From Kineosporia succinea (GTDB lineage Bacteria > Actinomycetota > Actinomycetes > Actinomycetales > Kineosporiaceae), in the NCBI RefSeq assembly GCF_030811555.1, contig NZ_JAUSQZ010000001.1:5949241-6013240 (forward strand): DNA of 64,000 nucleotides, in the 5' to 3' direction. The translations under genes were made by a program, and so were the position numbers. Below the pieces are notes generated by a model, which was not told the DNA's origin, did no database searches, and worked only from the letters and a program-made list of their open reading frames with translations. This document shows positions 56,032 through 64,000 of this stretch, in pieces. How positions within the stretch are numbered: the stretch's first letter is position 1; each line of letters opens with the position of its first letter.

Positions 56032-56957
56032 GCGGCGGAGGCCGCGGCGGCGTAGTTGCGCCAGCGCAGGCTCGTGTGCCGGTCGCCGTAGTCGCTGATC
56101 CCACGCACCACGAACCATTCCCGTCCGGCTGAGAAGGCCGCGTCCCCCATCCCCTTGCCTTCCATCTCCAGGGCCCGCAGATCGTGGCGGGTGGCCAGCT
56201 GGTCGCGCCGGGCCGCGCTGCGCAGGGCCCGGTCGCCGCTGCCGATGCGGCCCTGGTGCACCTTGGGCCGCCCGGGCCGATGCCCGCTCTCGAGAAGGGC
56301 GGGGTGCGCGATGCGCAGGCCGGAACGTGAGTGCAGGACGTCGGATTCCGGCTCGGGCCGGGCGAAGGCGGGGCCGCCGCGCTCGATGATCCGGTCGAGG
56401 ATGCCTTCCCAGGGCCGGTCGCCGATCAGCTCGCCGCCGGCCAGGACCTTCGCGCCGCGCAGGAGCCGGGTGGAGGGGCGGGGGAACGGCTGGCGCAGGG
56501 TCGAGCCGGCGTCGCTGTCGTAGACGTGGTCGTAGTCCACCACGCCCCAGGTGCCGGCGACGACGTCGCCGAGGCGGACGTGCCGGGCCGGGGCGTGAGG
56601 GGCGGGAACTCCGGCGGCGATGCCGCTCATGGCGACGCACGTGACGGTGGGGAAGCTGCGCAGGAGGTGGGCGCAGGAACTCGCGGCCGCGTCGTTGCCG
56701 GTCTCGGTCAGCAACGTCAGGACGACGTGGTGCCGTGTGGTGCCGGCGCTGTTCCTGCCGCGGGTGCTGGAGATCGAGCCCAGGACGTAGTCGCCCGGGT
56801 CGCCGGGCACGGTGACTGCCCGCCACTCCTCGTCCAGGAGGAGACGAGTGGTGATGAACTCTTCCGGCAACGCGGTGAGGATGGCCAGGGTGGCTTCCCC
56901 CGGCCCGGGATGGGCGAGCGGGGAGACCGGCTGCGGGGTCTGGATGTCGAGGCTCAT
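55983..56957 (-). CDS. Nucleoside phosphorylase/MTA-SAH nucleosidase-fold protein
   Basis: A 324-residue PNP_UDP-type protein. ATLAILTALPEEFITTRLLL is the N-terminal strand, CVAMSGIAAGVPAP the central Gly-rich loop (normally GIAGG), LRALEMEGKGMGDAAFS the EMEG ribose/purine contact, and FVVRGISDYGDRHTSLRWRN, YAAAASAAYLGALL the late Asp block (VRGISDxxD). This pattern (VRGISDYGD.....W..YAA) is the one found in phosphorylase-like effectors of bacterial conflict and NLR-like systems rather than in housekeeping enzymes. It lies between the HTH-macro and STAND genes, divergent from the latter by 120 bp. Confidence 0.82.
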   Translation of the reverse strand: MSLDIQTPQPVSPLAHPGPGEATLAILTALPEEFITTRLLLDEEWRAVTVPGDPGDYVLGSISSTRGRNSAGTTRHHVVLTLLTETGNDAAASSCAHLLRSFPTVTCVAMSGIAAGVPAPHAPARHVRLGDVVAGTWGVVDYDHVYDSDAGSTLRQPFPRPSTRLLRGAKVLAGGELIGDRPWEGILDRIIERGGPAFARPEPESDVLHSRSGLRIAHPALLESGHRPGRPKVHQGRIGSGDRALRSAARRDQLATRHDLRALEMEGKGMGDAAFSAGREWFVVRGISDYGDRHTSLRWRNYAAAASAAYLGALLSAVPTTPAR

Positions 56958-56972
56958 GAGGATGACCGTCGT

Positions 56973-57028
56973 TGTCCGGGGAGCTGTCCGGCCACGTTCC
57001 CGGACGTGGGCCGGACGGGGCCCGGACA
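56973..57028. promoter_or_regulatory. TGTCCGG/CCGGAC box array in the divergent promoter
   Basis: TGTCCGG at 56973 and 56985, then CCGGAC at 57000, 57011 and CCGGACA at 57022. The two halves mirror each other, giving an overall inverted arrangement (GTCCGGCCACGT against ACGTGGGCCGGAC, one base insertion). Candidate common operator for both divergent genes. TAGGCT at 57066-57071 ends 6 nt before the STAND ATG, compatible with a leaderless transcript. Confidence 0.45.
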
Positions 57029-57077
57029 GTGTGTGAAAGCGCCCACGGGGTCGGCGGTCACGACCTAGGCTGGGCCG

Positions 57078-60000
57078 ATGGTGTCCGAGGGCACACCCGA
57101 CGCGCTGAAACTGCAGTTCGCCCGGGAACTGCGGGCGCTGCGGGAACGCACCTCCGGCCTGTCGGTGCGTCAGCTGGAGCTGGCGCTGAAACGAGCCGGC
57201 CGTCCGTACCAGCGCAGCACGATCAGCGACAAGCTGACCGGTACGTCCGCCCCGGACTGGGAGTTCGTCGAGTCGCTGTACCGGGTCTGCGTGGTTCCAG
57301 CGGACCCGCGGGAACTGGCCCGGCTCCGGCAGAAGCACCACGCCTTCGCCCGGGCCCTGGGCCGGGCCCGGCGGGGCTCGGCCCCGGAGAACGCGGCCGA
57401 GCCGCGGCGGCCGCCCGCCGGATCCGGGCCGGGGCGGCCTCCTCGACCCTGGCTGGTCTCGGCCCGCGGGAGCTCCACGTCGTCGGACTTCTGGTTCACC
57501 GGACGCGACCGGGCGATCGCCGAGGTGCAGAGCTTCTGCGCCGGGTCCGGCCCGGGCCTGATGGCGGTGACGGGTATGCCGGGGACGGGGAAGTCAGCGG
57601 TCCTGTCGGCGCTGGTCCTGGTGAGCCTGTGGCCCGGTGCCGTACCGCCGGATGCGCGTGAGTCCATTCCCGACTGCGGGATCGTCGGGGCGGTGCACGC
57701 CGGTGAGAAGTCCGCCTCGGCGGTGCTGCTGGAGGTCGGGGCCGCTCTCGGCATCGAGGCCGGCGACGTCGATGTCCTGCGGGACCGCCTGGAGCAGCCC
57801 GACACGAGCGCGCCCGCCGGCGTGGTCGTGGTCGACGCCGTCGACGAGGCTCTCGATCCGGACGGGCTGGCCGTGGAGCTGAAGTGGCTGTCCTGGCACG
57901 TCCGCCTGCTCGTGGGGGTCAGGCCCGACGCCCCGGCCGCGCCGGGCGAGGTCCCGCCGCTTCCGGGGCCGCTGGCCGCGCGTCATCCCCGGGTCCTGGA
58001 CCTGGACGACGAGACGCACAGCGCCGACCTCGACGTCGCCACCTACGTCGCGCGCCGGCTGCGGGCCGATCCCCGGCCGGAGGGGTACGGAAACCCGCTG
58101 GGCTGGGCGGACCTGGCTCTGGTGGAGGTGATCGGCACCGAGGTCCAGGACCGGGTGTCGCACCACAACTTCCTGGTGGCGCAGTTCGTCGTGGAGGAAC
58201 TGCTGTCCGCGCCGGTTCTGCCGCGGGTACGGCACGGCTGGAGCCGGTCCATGGCCTGGCCCTCCGAGCTGGCGGGCTGGATCCGGCGGGACGTCTCCCG
58301 CCGGCTGGGGGAGGACGCCGACGTGCTGCGCGGGGTGCTGATGCCGCTGGCGCACGCGCGGCGGGGCGGGATGCCGCGATGGGTCTGGACCGCTGCCGTC
58401 CGACGGCTCCACCGCGGGCCGGGACCCGACCCCGACGCCGGGATCACCCGCGTCCTCCATGATCTGGGCTTCTACCTCGCGAGGACGGGGGAGGACCGGT
58501 TCCTGCTGCGCCATCACCAGTTCGTGGCCTACTTCCGCGGTCAGCACGCCGACACGGTGCGCACCGAGGCGGCCATCGTGGATGTGCTGCTGGACCAGGG
58601 GCGGGCTGTCACGGACGGTGCGGTGACCGGCTGGGCGGGTCTGGCCACCTACGCGCGGGACAACCTGTTCACCCATGCCCGCCGGGCCGGCCGCCTGAGG
58701 AGCCTGCTGCTGACCGACACGGCCTGCCTGGCCGCGGTCGAGCCGCTGGCCGCGGCCGTGGAACTCCGCGGCGCCGAGGACCGCTACTGCCATGAGGCCG
58801 GGCAGGTGCTGCTGCGCTCCTCGTACGCCCGGGAGCTGAGTTTCCGGTGGCGTCGTTCCGTCCTGCAGTTCCACGCGAACGTCCTCGGGCTGGATTGGCT
58901 TTCGGCGGGCCTGCTGCGGCAGGCGGGTCAGGACCTGCCGTGGTCGGCGCCCTGGAACGCCGGTCCTGCCCACGCCGGGCCGCTGGCGCTGGGCCAGGCC
59001 TTCCAGAGTCAGGCCCTGTTCGCCGTGCCGGACCGGGACCCGGGCCCGGCGGCGTTCGTCTGGAGCCCCGCCGGGACGGGGCGCCTGGTCGACGTGGTCA
59101 CCCGGTCCCAGCTGGCCGCGGACGTGCGCATCATGGACGTGGACCCCGACGGACTGGTCCCGGCCGACCAGGAGCCACCCCACGTCCAGGCGTGGACGTC
59201 GGCCACCGGCACCACGTACGTCGCGGTCGCGACCCGCCAGGGCCGCATCGACGTCCACACCCTGGAAGGTGGCTCCCTGTCGTCGATACCGGGAGGGGCC
59301 CTGCACGTCCAGGTGCCCGCCCCGGTGCACGACCTGACCGTGGTCCGGGGGCCCCGTGACGTCGACGTCCTGGTCGTCGCTTCAGGACGCCCGGGGCACC
59401 TGATCATGCGGGTGCTGCGCCCGGAGCTGCTCGGGGAGGGCCGTGAACCGGCTGATCGGGTCCGGCCGTCGGAGGCGACCCGGTTGCTGCCCCTGCGACC
59501 GGCCGGGGCAGCGGGAGCCCTGCTGGCGGTCAGCCCGCACGGGGAGATCAGCGTGTGGCGGATTCCCGTCGAGGCTGACCCCGTGACGACCCTGACGTGG
59601 GCATCACGGTTTCGTCCCGAGGAGATCCTGGTCGACGGCGATGCTGAAAAGGCTGTTCTGGTGGGCCAGGACGGTGTTCACGTGTACGCCATGTATCTGG
59701 ATCAGGGGCTTTCGCGGGCGGGGGAGCCCATGGTCATGGGGGACGCGGGGCGCACCAGCCGTGTCAGCCTGGGGAGCCGGGGGCCTCAGGAGGCCAGTCT
59801 GGCGATCGGCGACGGATACGGGGAGGTCCGGATCATCCACCTGGACAAGGGGGTGGAGCGGGCCCGGCACTCGCTCGACACGGTGCATCCCGTGCACGAC
59901 CTGACCCATCTGCCCGGCCCCGGAGGGCTCCTGGCGGTCGCCGGATGGGACGGGACCGTGCAGGTCGTCGACGGCGCGGACGAACCCCGGCTGGTGGGAG

Positions 60001-61181
60001 CGCTGCGGCACGGCCGGCCCGCGCCTCGTCTGAGCGGGCTCGGGGTCACCGGTGACGGGCCTGTCCTGGCCTCGCGCAGCCTGGACGGGGCAACCCGGAT
60101 CTGGCAGATCCCCGCCGGGCCGACGGCGGAGCCCGCCCCCGCCCGGGGGCCGATCACCACCGTCACGGCCACCCTCAGAAGCCGGTCCGAGACCCTCGTC
60201 CTGACCAGTTCCGTCGAAAGCCCGGGTCTGCTGGCCCATGTCGTGACGGCGGCCGGGGCGGGCCCCGCCATCGGCATCGCGACCGACGAACCGGTCGTGC
60301 TGCACCACGCGGCCAGGATCGACGGGGTCGTCTGGCTCTCGATCGTCACCGAGAGCCGGGTCGTGGCCGGGCGCGTGAGGGCGGACCTCAGCATCGACAC
60401 CGTCTGGTCGATGCCCCTACCGGACACTGAGATCGAGCACCTGCACGTACTGCCCGCCCCGTCCGGCCGGGAACCACTGGTCCTGCTGGCCGGGCCCGAA
60501 CTCCTGCAGCTGCGGCCGGTGAACGGCCCGGCCGTGTGGTCCCGGGACGACGAGCCGGTCACCGCTGTGCGGATCACCGACGCGGGGACGCCGGGCTGGC
60601 AGGCGGCCGTTGCCACCGACGACGGCCTCGTCCACATCGTCCGCTGGGCGGGCGGGCGGCTCGATCGGCTCACCCTGGAACACGAGATCTCCGTTGTCGA
60701 CGTCGCTCTCGTGACGCAGGGCGAACGAACCGCCGTGCTGGCCGCCGATCACGCGGGCCGGATCGTGCGGGTTCTGCTCGCCCCGGACGGTGCCCGGACC
60801 GGGTTCCAGACCATCACCGGCAGTGAACTGTGGCGGCCCACCAGGCTTCTGGCGGGGCCGGGCCGGCGACCGCGTCTGATCGCCGTCGCTGACACCGGCC
60901 GGATTCTGCACGCCGACCATCTTCTGAACGACGAGACACCACGCGTGGAGGTCACTCACACGACACTGAGCGGGCCGGTCGCCCACACCGCCGTCGGCGG
61001 TCACCATGCGGCGCTGGCGGACGCCTCGGGAAACCTGCTGCTGACGACGTTCGGCGACCAGCCTCCCGTCCTGGCCCCTCTGAACGTCTCGCTCAGCGCC
61101 CTGACCCATCTGCCCGCCACGGACGCGTACCTCCTCGCGCACGGAGACTCGTTCCTGGCCCTGCGAGCACACCCGGCCTGA
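57078..61181 (+). CDS. HTH-STAND NTPase with C-terminal beta-propeller
   Basis: A 1367-residue signalling ATPase. Residues about 10-95 form an XRE-like HTH (FARELRALRERTSGLSVRQL, PYQRSTISDKLTGTSAPDWE) of actinomycete conflict proteins. Walker A is GMPGTGKSA (166-174), Walker B VVVVDAVDE (250-258). The helical part to about residue 620 includes FLLRHHQFVAYFRGQHA, as in NACHT/STAND lids. From about 650 to the end, blade-like repeats (TYVAVATRQGRIDVHTL, LLAVAGWDGTVQVVDG, LASRSLDGATRIWQIP, AAVATDDGLVHIVRW) make one or two WD40-type propellers, the sensor. No effector domain is attached; the divergent nucleoside phosphorylase is the candidate effector. STAND proteins oligomerise after ligand sensing in defence (Avs-like) and signalling. 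Confidence 0.85.
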   Translation: MVSEGTPDALKLQFARELRALRERTSGLSVRQLELALKRAGRPYQRSTISDKLTGTSAPDWEFVESLYRVCVVPADPRELARLRQKHHAFARALGRARRGSAPENAAEPRRPPAGSGPGRPPRPWLVSARGSSTSSDFWFTGRDRAIAEVQSFCAGSGPGLMAVTGMPGTGKSAVLSALVLVSLWPGAVPPDARESIPDCGIVGAVHAGEKSASAVLLEVGAALGIEAGDVDVLRDRLEQPDTSAPAGVVVVDAVDEALDPDGLAVELKWLSWHVRLLVGVRPDAPAAPGEVPPLPGPLAARHPRVLDLDDETHSADLDVATYVARRLRADPRPEGYGNPLGWADLALVEVIGTEVQDRVSHHNFLVAQFVVEELLSAPVLPRVRHGWSRSMAWPSELAGWIRRDVSRRLGEDADVLRGVLMPLAHARRGGMPRWVWTAAVRRLHRGPGPDPDAGITRVLHDLGFYLARTGEDRFLLRHHQFVAYFRGQHADTVRTEAAIVDVLLDQGRAVTDGAVTGWAGLATYARDNLFTHARRAGRLRSLLLTDTACLAAVEPLAAAVELRGAEDRYCHEAGQVLLRSSYARELSFRWRRSVLQFHANVLGLDWLSAGLLRQAGQDLPWSAPWNAGPAHAGPLALGQAFQSQALFAVPDRDPGPAAFVWSPAGTGRLVDVVTRSQLAADVRIMDVDPDGLVPADQEPPHVQAWTSATGTTYVAVATRQGRIDVHTLEGGSLSSIPGGALHVQVPAPVHDLTVVRGPRDVDVLVVASGRPGHLIMRVLRPELLGEGREPADRVRPSEATRLLPLRPAGAAGALLAVSPHGEISVWRIPVEADPVTTLTWASRFRPEEILVDGDAEKAVLVGQDGVHVYAMYLDQGLSRAGEPMVMGDAGRTSRVSLGSRGPQEASLAIGDGYGEVRIIHLDKGVERARHSLDTVHPVHDLTHLPGPGGLLAVAGWDGTVQVVDGADEPRLVGALRHGRPAPRLSGLGVTGDGPVLASRSLDGATRIWQIPAGPTAEPAPARGPITTVTATLRSRSETLVLTSSVESPGLLAHVVTAAGAGPAIGIATDEPVVLHHAARIDGVVWLSIVTESRVVAGRVRADLSIDTVWSMPLPDTEIEHLHVLPAPSGREPLVLLAGPELLQLRPVNGPAVWSRDDEPVTAVRITDAGTPGWQAAVATDDGLVHIVRWAGGRLDRLTLEHEISVVDVALVTQGERTAVLAADHAGRIVRVLLAPDGARTGFQTITGSELWRPTRLLAGPGRRPRLIAVADTGRILHADHLLNDETPRVEVTHTTLSGPVAHTAVGGHHAALADASGNLLLTTFGDQPPVLAPLNVSLSALTHLPATDAYLLAHGDSFLALRAHPA

Positions 61182-61296
61182 GACCGGTGCTCATCCTGGG
61201 GATCAGGCCGGTGACGAGACCGGTCCGAGGCCGGTCCGGGTGACGTCTGGTTACCATGTGATCACTCGGTTTCGGTGGATCACGAAAGGCCCGGCA

Positions 61297-62016
61297 TTGT
61301 TCTCCTCGGTGGCACGACTCACGGTCGGCAGCGCGGCTTTCCTCCTGTGCTCCTCCCTCGCGGCCTGCGGGGGCGACTCGACGGCTGACGAGCGAGCCGA
61401 CACCCTCCCGGAGGCGATCACGTCGTCCGCCGTTTCCCCGCAGGCTGAGACGGTGGTCGAAGAGACGCCCCTGACCGCGGTGAAGGCCAGAAAGGCGCTG
61501 CTGAGCGTTCAGGACATGCCGACCGGCTGGTCCAGTGACGAGGTGTCCGACAGCGGCTCCAGTGGCACCATTTCACCGGCGAAGTGCGCGAAAATGACCG
61601 GCGGTGCCAAGAATCTCACCAGCCTGGCCACCGCGGCGTTCAGCGGCGGCGGATCCCTCGGGCCCTCGCTGGAGCAGGAGATCTACCGGCCCAAGGGGGA
61701 GAGCCCGAGCGAAAGACTGCAGAGCGTGCGCGACGTCATGGCCGATTGCGGTTCCTACACCGCGAAGGACTCGTCCGGTACGAACACGATGAAACTGTCC
61801 AGCCTCTCCTTCCCGGATCTGGGTGACGGGACACTCGCGGTCCGGGGCAAGCTCACCACCGCCTCGGGGATCACGGCCACGGACGACGTGCTGTACATCG
61901 CGGTCGGCGACGTCATCCTGCGCATCGACTCGATCAGCATTGCCGACGGCCTGTCCGGTGAGGATCTGGAGAGCATCGCTCGCGCAGCCGTGAACAAGCT
62001 CGAAAAGGCGGTGTGA
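61297..62016 (+). CDS. Lipoprotein of unknown function (sensor-domain-like)
   Basis: A 239-residue lipoprotein. From the TTG at 61297 (GAAAGG 7 nt upstream) the product begins MFSSVARLTVGSAAFLLCSS with a LAAC lipobox; a GTG at 61240 would add 19 unusual residues. After a Ser/Thr/Glu-rich linker the mature domain reads ARKALLSVQDMPTGWSSDEV, ISPAKCAKMTGGAKNL, VMADCGSYTAK, VRGKLTTASGITATDDVLYI, AVGDVILRIDSISIA. The LLsvqDmPtGW start and two Cys resemble the extracellular PknH-like/sensor domains of actinomycete lipoproteins. Ligand unknown. It follows the STAND gene by 115 bp and may be unrelated. Confidence 0.72.
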   Translation: MFSSVARLTVGSAAFLLCSSLAACGGDSTADERADTLPEAITSSAVSPQAETVVEETPLTAVKARKALLSVQDMPTGWSSDEVSDSGSSGTISPAKCAKMTGGAKNLTSLATAAFSGGGSLGPSLEQEIYRPKGESPSERLQSVRDVMADCGSYTAKDSSGTNTMKLSSLSFPDLGDGTLAVRGKLTTASGITATDDVLYIAVGDVILRIDSISIADGLSGEDLESIARAAVNKLEKAV

Positions 62017-62045
62017 GAACTGGTTCGCCCTCAAAGAGCGCACGA

Positions 62046-62262
62046 TGCAAGACCTGGAGCGCCTGGCCCCCACCCCCCGGCGCTGTAAGAAGCTGACCGA
62101 TCAGACCGGGTCTCGTCCAAGCACCTGACCGAGAGCGCCTCACTGATGGCTGTCGCGTCCACCCTGTGGGTGCTGCCGCGCGCCGCCGAGCAGCCGATCG
62201 ACGAGCCCGTCGGGGTGGCCCTGTGCCTGGTCACGGTGAGGTCCTACCTGTCCGAGCTCTGA
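62046..62262 (+). pseudogene. Possible degraded short coding remnant
   Basis: Two short frames follow each other here: 27 codons from an ATG at 62046 and 38 codons (MAVASTLWVLPRAAEQPIDE...) from an ATG at 62146, ending at TGA 62260-62262 in the antisense of the regulator's 3' end. Neither has a ribosome site. They could be pieces of one frameshifted gene; I do not recognise the parent. Confidence 0.25.
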
Positions 62263-63398
62263 GCGGATCCGGAGCTCTCCGGCGCCGGCCGGGAGAGCGA
62301 GAGCAGCCGCTGCCCCTTTCCGGCCGCCTTCAGCCGGGCCGGTAGCACGACGTGCCGGCGGGGCCCGTCCGGCCCGGACAGCCGCTCGTGGATCAGCTGC
62401 GCGGCGGCGGTCCCCATCGCCCGGGCGGGAAGCTGCGCCGCGACCGCGGCCAGCGGTGACAGGCCCTCGGGGCCGCCGTCGTCCATGCTGGCCATCTCGA
62501 CGTGCCCGGGAAGATCGAGGCCGGGGGCCAGGAGGTCACCGATCAGCACGCCCATCGTGGCGGCGTTGGCGCAGATCACGGCGCTCAGGCCCTCGGGCGA
62601 GGCGAACAGGCGCTGCAGGCGCTCGATGCGCGAGGGCTGTGGCAGGTCGTAATAATTGGTCAGCACCGAACGCTCGGGAAGCTCCGGCAGGCCGGCCTCC
62701 CGCAGGGCGCGGAAGTAGCCGCTGCGCCGGTCGCGCACGCTCGTGGTGTCGCTCTCGCTCCACAGCAGCGCGGGCGCGCGGTGGCCCCGGGCGATGACGG
62801 CCGAGGTGACGTCGTGACCGATCGCGAAGTCGTCGAAAAGGACGGCGTCCGTGGGGACGTCGGGGAAGTAGCGGTCGACGAGCACGACCGCGACGCCCCG
62901 CGACTCCAGCGCGGTGACCACCCCACCCGCGTGCGATCCGTTCCACGGGTACAGCACCACCGCGTCCGCACCCGAATCGGCGACCTCCAGAAGCGTTCTC
63001 TCCTCGTGGTTCTGGTCGAGCGTGTTGGCCACGAGCAGCCGATGGCCCAGGAGCGCGGCCTCCGCGGCGAGGCCTCGCTGCAGGATGTGCTTGTGACCGT
63101 CGCTGTCCGGGCTGACGTAGGCGATGGTCGCGGGGCCGGAGGTCGCCCGGAGGCGCTCGGGCTGCCGGGAGACGACAAAGGTTCCCAGCCCCCGCCTGCG
63201 CACCACCACGCCCTCCGCGACCAGGTCGTTGAGCGCGCGGACCGCCGTCGTCGTGGAAACCCCGAACCGCTCGACGATCTCGCGCTGGGTGACGAACGGG
63301 GTGTCCGGATCGTAGTCGCCCCGGGCGATGGACTGCCGCAGCGACTCCTTGACCCAGTAGAACAGGCTGACACCGGGCGGCCGCGCCGTCGACGTCAT
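62244..63398 (-). CDS. GntR-type HTH with LacI-like sugar-binding domain
   Basis: A 384-residue regulator. Residues 1-75 form a GntR winged helix (VSLFYWVKESLRQSIARGDY, PFVTQREIVERFGVSTTTAV, RALNDLVAEGVVVRRRGLGT) and residues about 85-350 a periplasmic-binding-type domain (IAYVSPDSDGHKHILQRGLA, VVLYPWNGSHAGGVVTALES, VLFDDFAIGHDVTSAVIARG, LSAVICANAATMGVLIGDLL). This is the AraR-like arrangement, used for sugars. GAGGGGG lies 6 nt before the ATG at 63398; an upstream ATG (63425) is less likely. It is divergent from an alpha-mannosidase gene and probably represses it. Confidence 0.87.
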   Translation of the reverse strand: MTSTARPPGVSLFYWVKESLRQSIARGDYDPDTPFVTQREIVERFGVSTTTAVRALNDLVAEGVVVRRRGLGTFVVSRQPERLRATSGPATIAYVSPDSDGHKHILQRGLAAEAALLGHRLLVANTLDQNHEERTLLEVADSGADAVVLYPWNGSHAGGVVTALESRGVAVVLVDRYFPDVPTDAVLFDDFAIGHDVTSAVIARGHRAPALLWSESDTTSVRDRRSGYFRALREAGLPELPERSVLTNYYDLPQPSRIERLQRLFASPEGLSAVICANAATMGVLIGDLLAPGLDLPGHVEMASMDDGGPEGLSPLAAVAAQLPARAMGTAAAQLIHERLSGPDGPRRHVVLPARLKAAGKGQRLLSLSRPAPESSGSAQSSDR

Positions 63399-63432
63399 GT
63401 CATCCCCCTCGTAGAACCCGCTCATTTTGGAC

Positions 63433-63473
63433 GAAGCGTACTTCTTGACGTGTTAAAGCATCATTCGTACCGT
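63433..63473 (+). promoter_or_regulatory. Promoter of the mannosidase gene with operator-like repeat
   Basis: TTGACG (63445-63450) and TACCGT (63468-63473) are 17 bp apart. GAAG-CGTA-CTTC (63433-63444) abuts the -35 and is a possible half of the regulator's site. The gap between regulator and enzyme starts is 107 bp. Confidence 0.55.
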
Positions 63474-63505
63474 CGGATGGTGCGTCAAACTCAATGAGGA
63501 GGGCC

Positions 63506-64000
63506 ATGCACGACGATCGCGTCCACGTCGAACGCCGGATCCGCCGCATCCTGAACGAGCGCCTGCGCCCAGCCGTCCACGGCGAGAGGGCACCGCTCGA
63601 CCTGGAGTTCTGGCCGGCCCCGGGGGAGCCCGTCACCCTCGAAGAAGCTCTCGCCGCCACCTACGTCAAGGCCGCGCCGGGGCAGGAGTGGGGCCCACCC
63701 TGGGGCACCACCTGGTTCCACCTCACCGGCACCGTCCCATCCGCCTGGTCCGGCCGCGAGGTCGAGGCCGTCGTCGACCTCGGCTTCTCCATCACCGGCC
63801 CGGGCTTCTCCGCCGAGGGCCTGGTGCTGCGCCCCGACGGAACCGCGGTGAAAGCCCTGAACCCGGAATCGATCTGGGTCCCGATCACCAAGAGCAGCAC
63901 CGGCAACGGCGACGTCGACCTCTACGTCGAGGCCGCGTCCAACCCCGACATCATGCGTGAGGGCTTCGGCACCCCGCACGGCGTCGGCACCCCGCTCGGC
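63506..64000 (+). CDS. GH38-type alpha-mannosidase (5' part, continues beyond window)
   Basis: At least 165 residues from an ATG with GAGGAGGG upstream; no stop before the edge. The N-terminus (VERRIRRILNERLRPAVHGE, LDLEFWPAPGEPVTLEEALA, QEWGPPWGTTWFHLTGTVPS, GLVLRPDGTAVKALNPESIW) is the non-catalytic beta-sandwich domain that precedes the GH38 barrel in cytosolic bacterial mannosidases of about 1000 residues. WGPPWGTTWFH is characteristic. There is no signal peptide. Divergence from a GntR/LacI-type regulator suggests induction by a mannoside. Confidence 0.88.
   Translation, partial: MHDDRVHVERRIRRILNERLRPAVHGERAPLDLEFWPAPGEPVTLEEALAATYVKAAPGQEWGPPWGTTWFHLTGTVPSAWSGREVEAVVDLGFSITGPGFSAEGLVLRPDGTAVKALNPESIWVPITKSSTGNGDVDLYVEAASNPDIMREGFGTPHGVGTPLG

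Noticed and set aside
61240-62016. Lipoprotein as a fourth member of the conflict system
   Set aside because: It follows the STAND gene in the same direction but after a 115-bp gap with its own ribosome site and has no domain linked to such systems; kept as separate.

Overview
The window is GC-rich (about 70 %) DNA with dense, mostly overlapping operons, many GTG starts, Tat/lipoprotein signals and leaderless-looking promoters. The gene content (Asp23 cluster with ECF sigma factor, mycofactocin-coupled dehydrogenase, XRE/MmyB-type regulators beside oxidoreductases, HTH-STAND-WD40 proteins) points to a soil actinomycete; I cannot fix the genus.

Layout. 0-2 kb: edge of an Asp23/Gls24 envelope-stress cluster and a divergent ECF sigma factor with a partner gene. 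2-21 kb: a run of small regulator-plus-target modules (MarR/metallo-hydrolase, XRE/hydrolase, SDR/TetR with mycofactocin hallmarks, XRE/SDR, Lrp/MFS, PadR/ABC exporter, MarR/FAD monooxygenase), plus a large Tat-exported GH106-like glycosidase with a LacI-type operator. 21-30 kb: thioredoxin-fold/TPR protein, secreted nuclease, an operon for 4-oxalomesaconate breakdown (DUF6282 amidohydrolase, GalB-type hydratase, RraA-type aldolase), a protein with two DM9 repeats, tRNA-Gly(UCC), and a PadR operon with duplicated membrane proteins. 30-35 kb: hydrolase, then an operon of PAS-HTH regulator, PatB-like lyase and a secreted-type zinc protease homologue.

35-51 kb: a long co-directional catabolic region. 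It begins with a peptide-type ABC importer behind an array of TTCAAC half-sites, then an M20 hydrolase, a CMD protein, an imidase-like deacetylase-fold enzyme, two dehydrogenases and RidA. A terminator-like hairpin and a nested inverted repeat separate these from a deaminase-type amidohydrolase, a class III CoA-transferase, a citryl-CoA-lyase-like protein, LigB/LigA-type extradiol dioxygenase subunits and an IclR regulator. I infer that the region imports and deconstructs an amide- or imide-bearing aromatic compound by meta cleavage, and that the GalB/aldolase operon at 23-25 kb may finish the same route.

51-61 kb: accessory DNA with low-complexity repeats, a 32-bp perfect palindrome, and the best candidate for a new system: HTH-macro domain protein, nucleoside-phosphorylase-fold protein and a 1367-residue HTH-STAND-propeller protein, with similar CCGGAC boxes ahead of each transcription unit. 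This looks like a nucleotide-centred conflict (anti-phage or suicide) system. 61-64 kb: a lipoprotein, a GntR/LacI-type sugar regulator and the start of a GH38 alpha-mannosidase.
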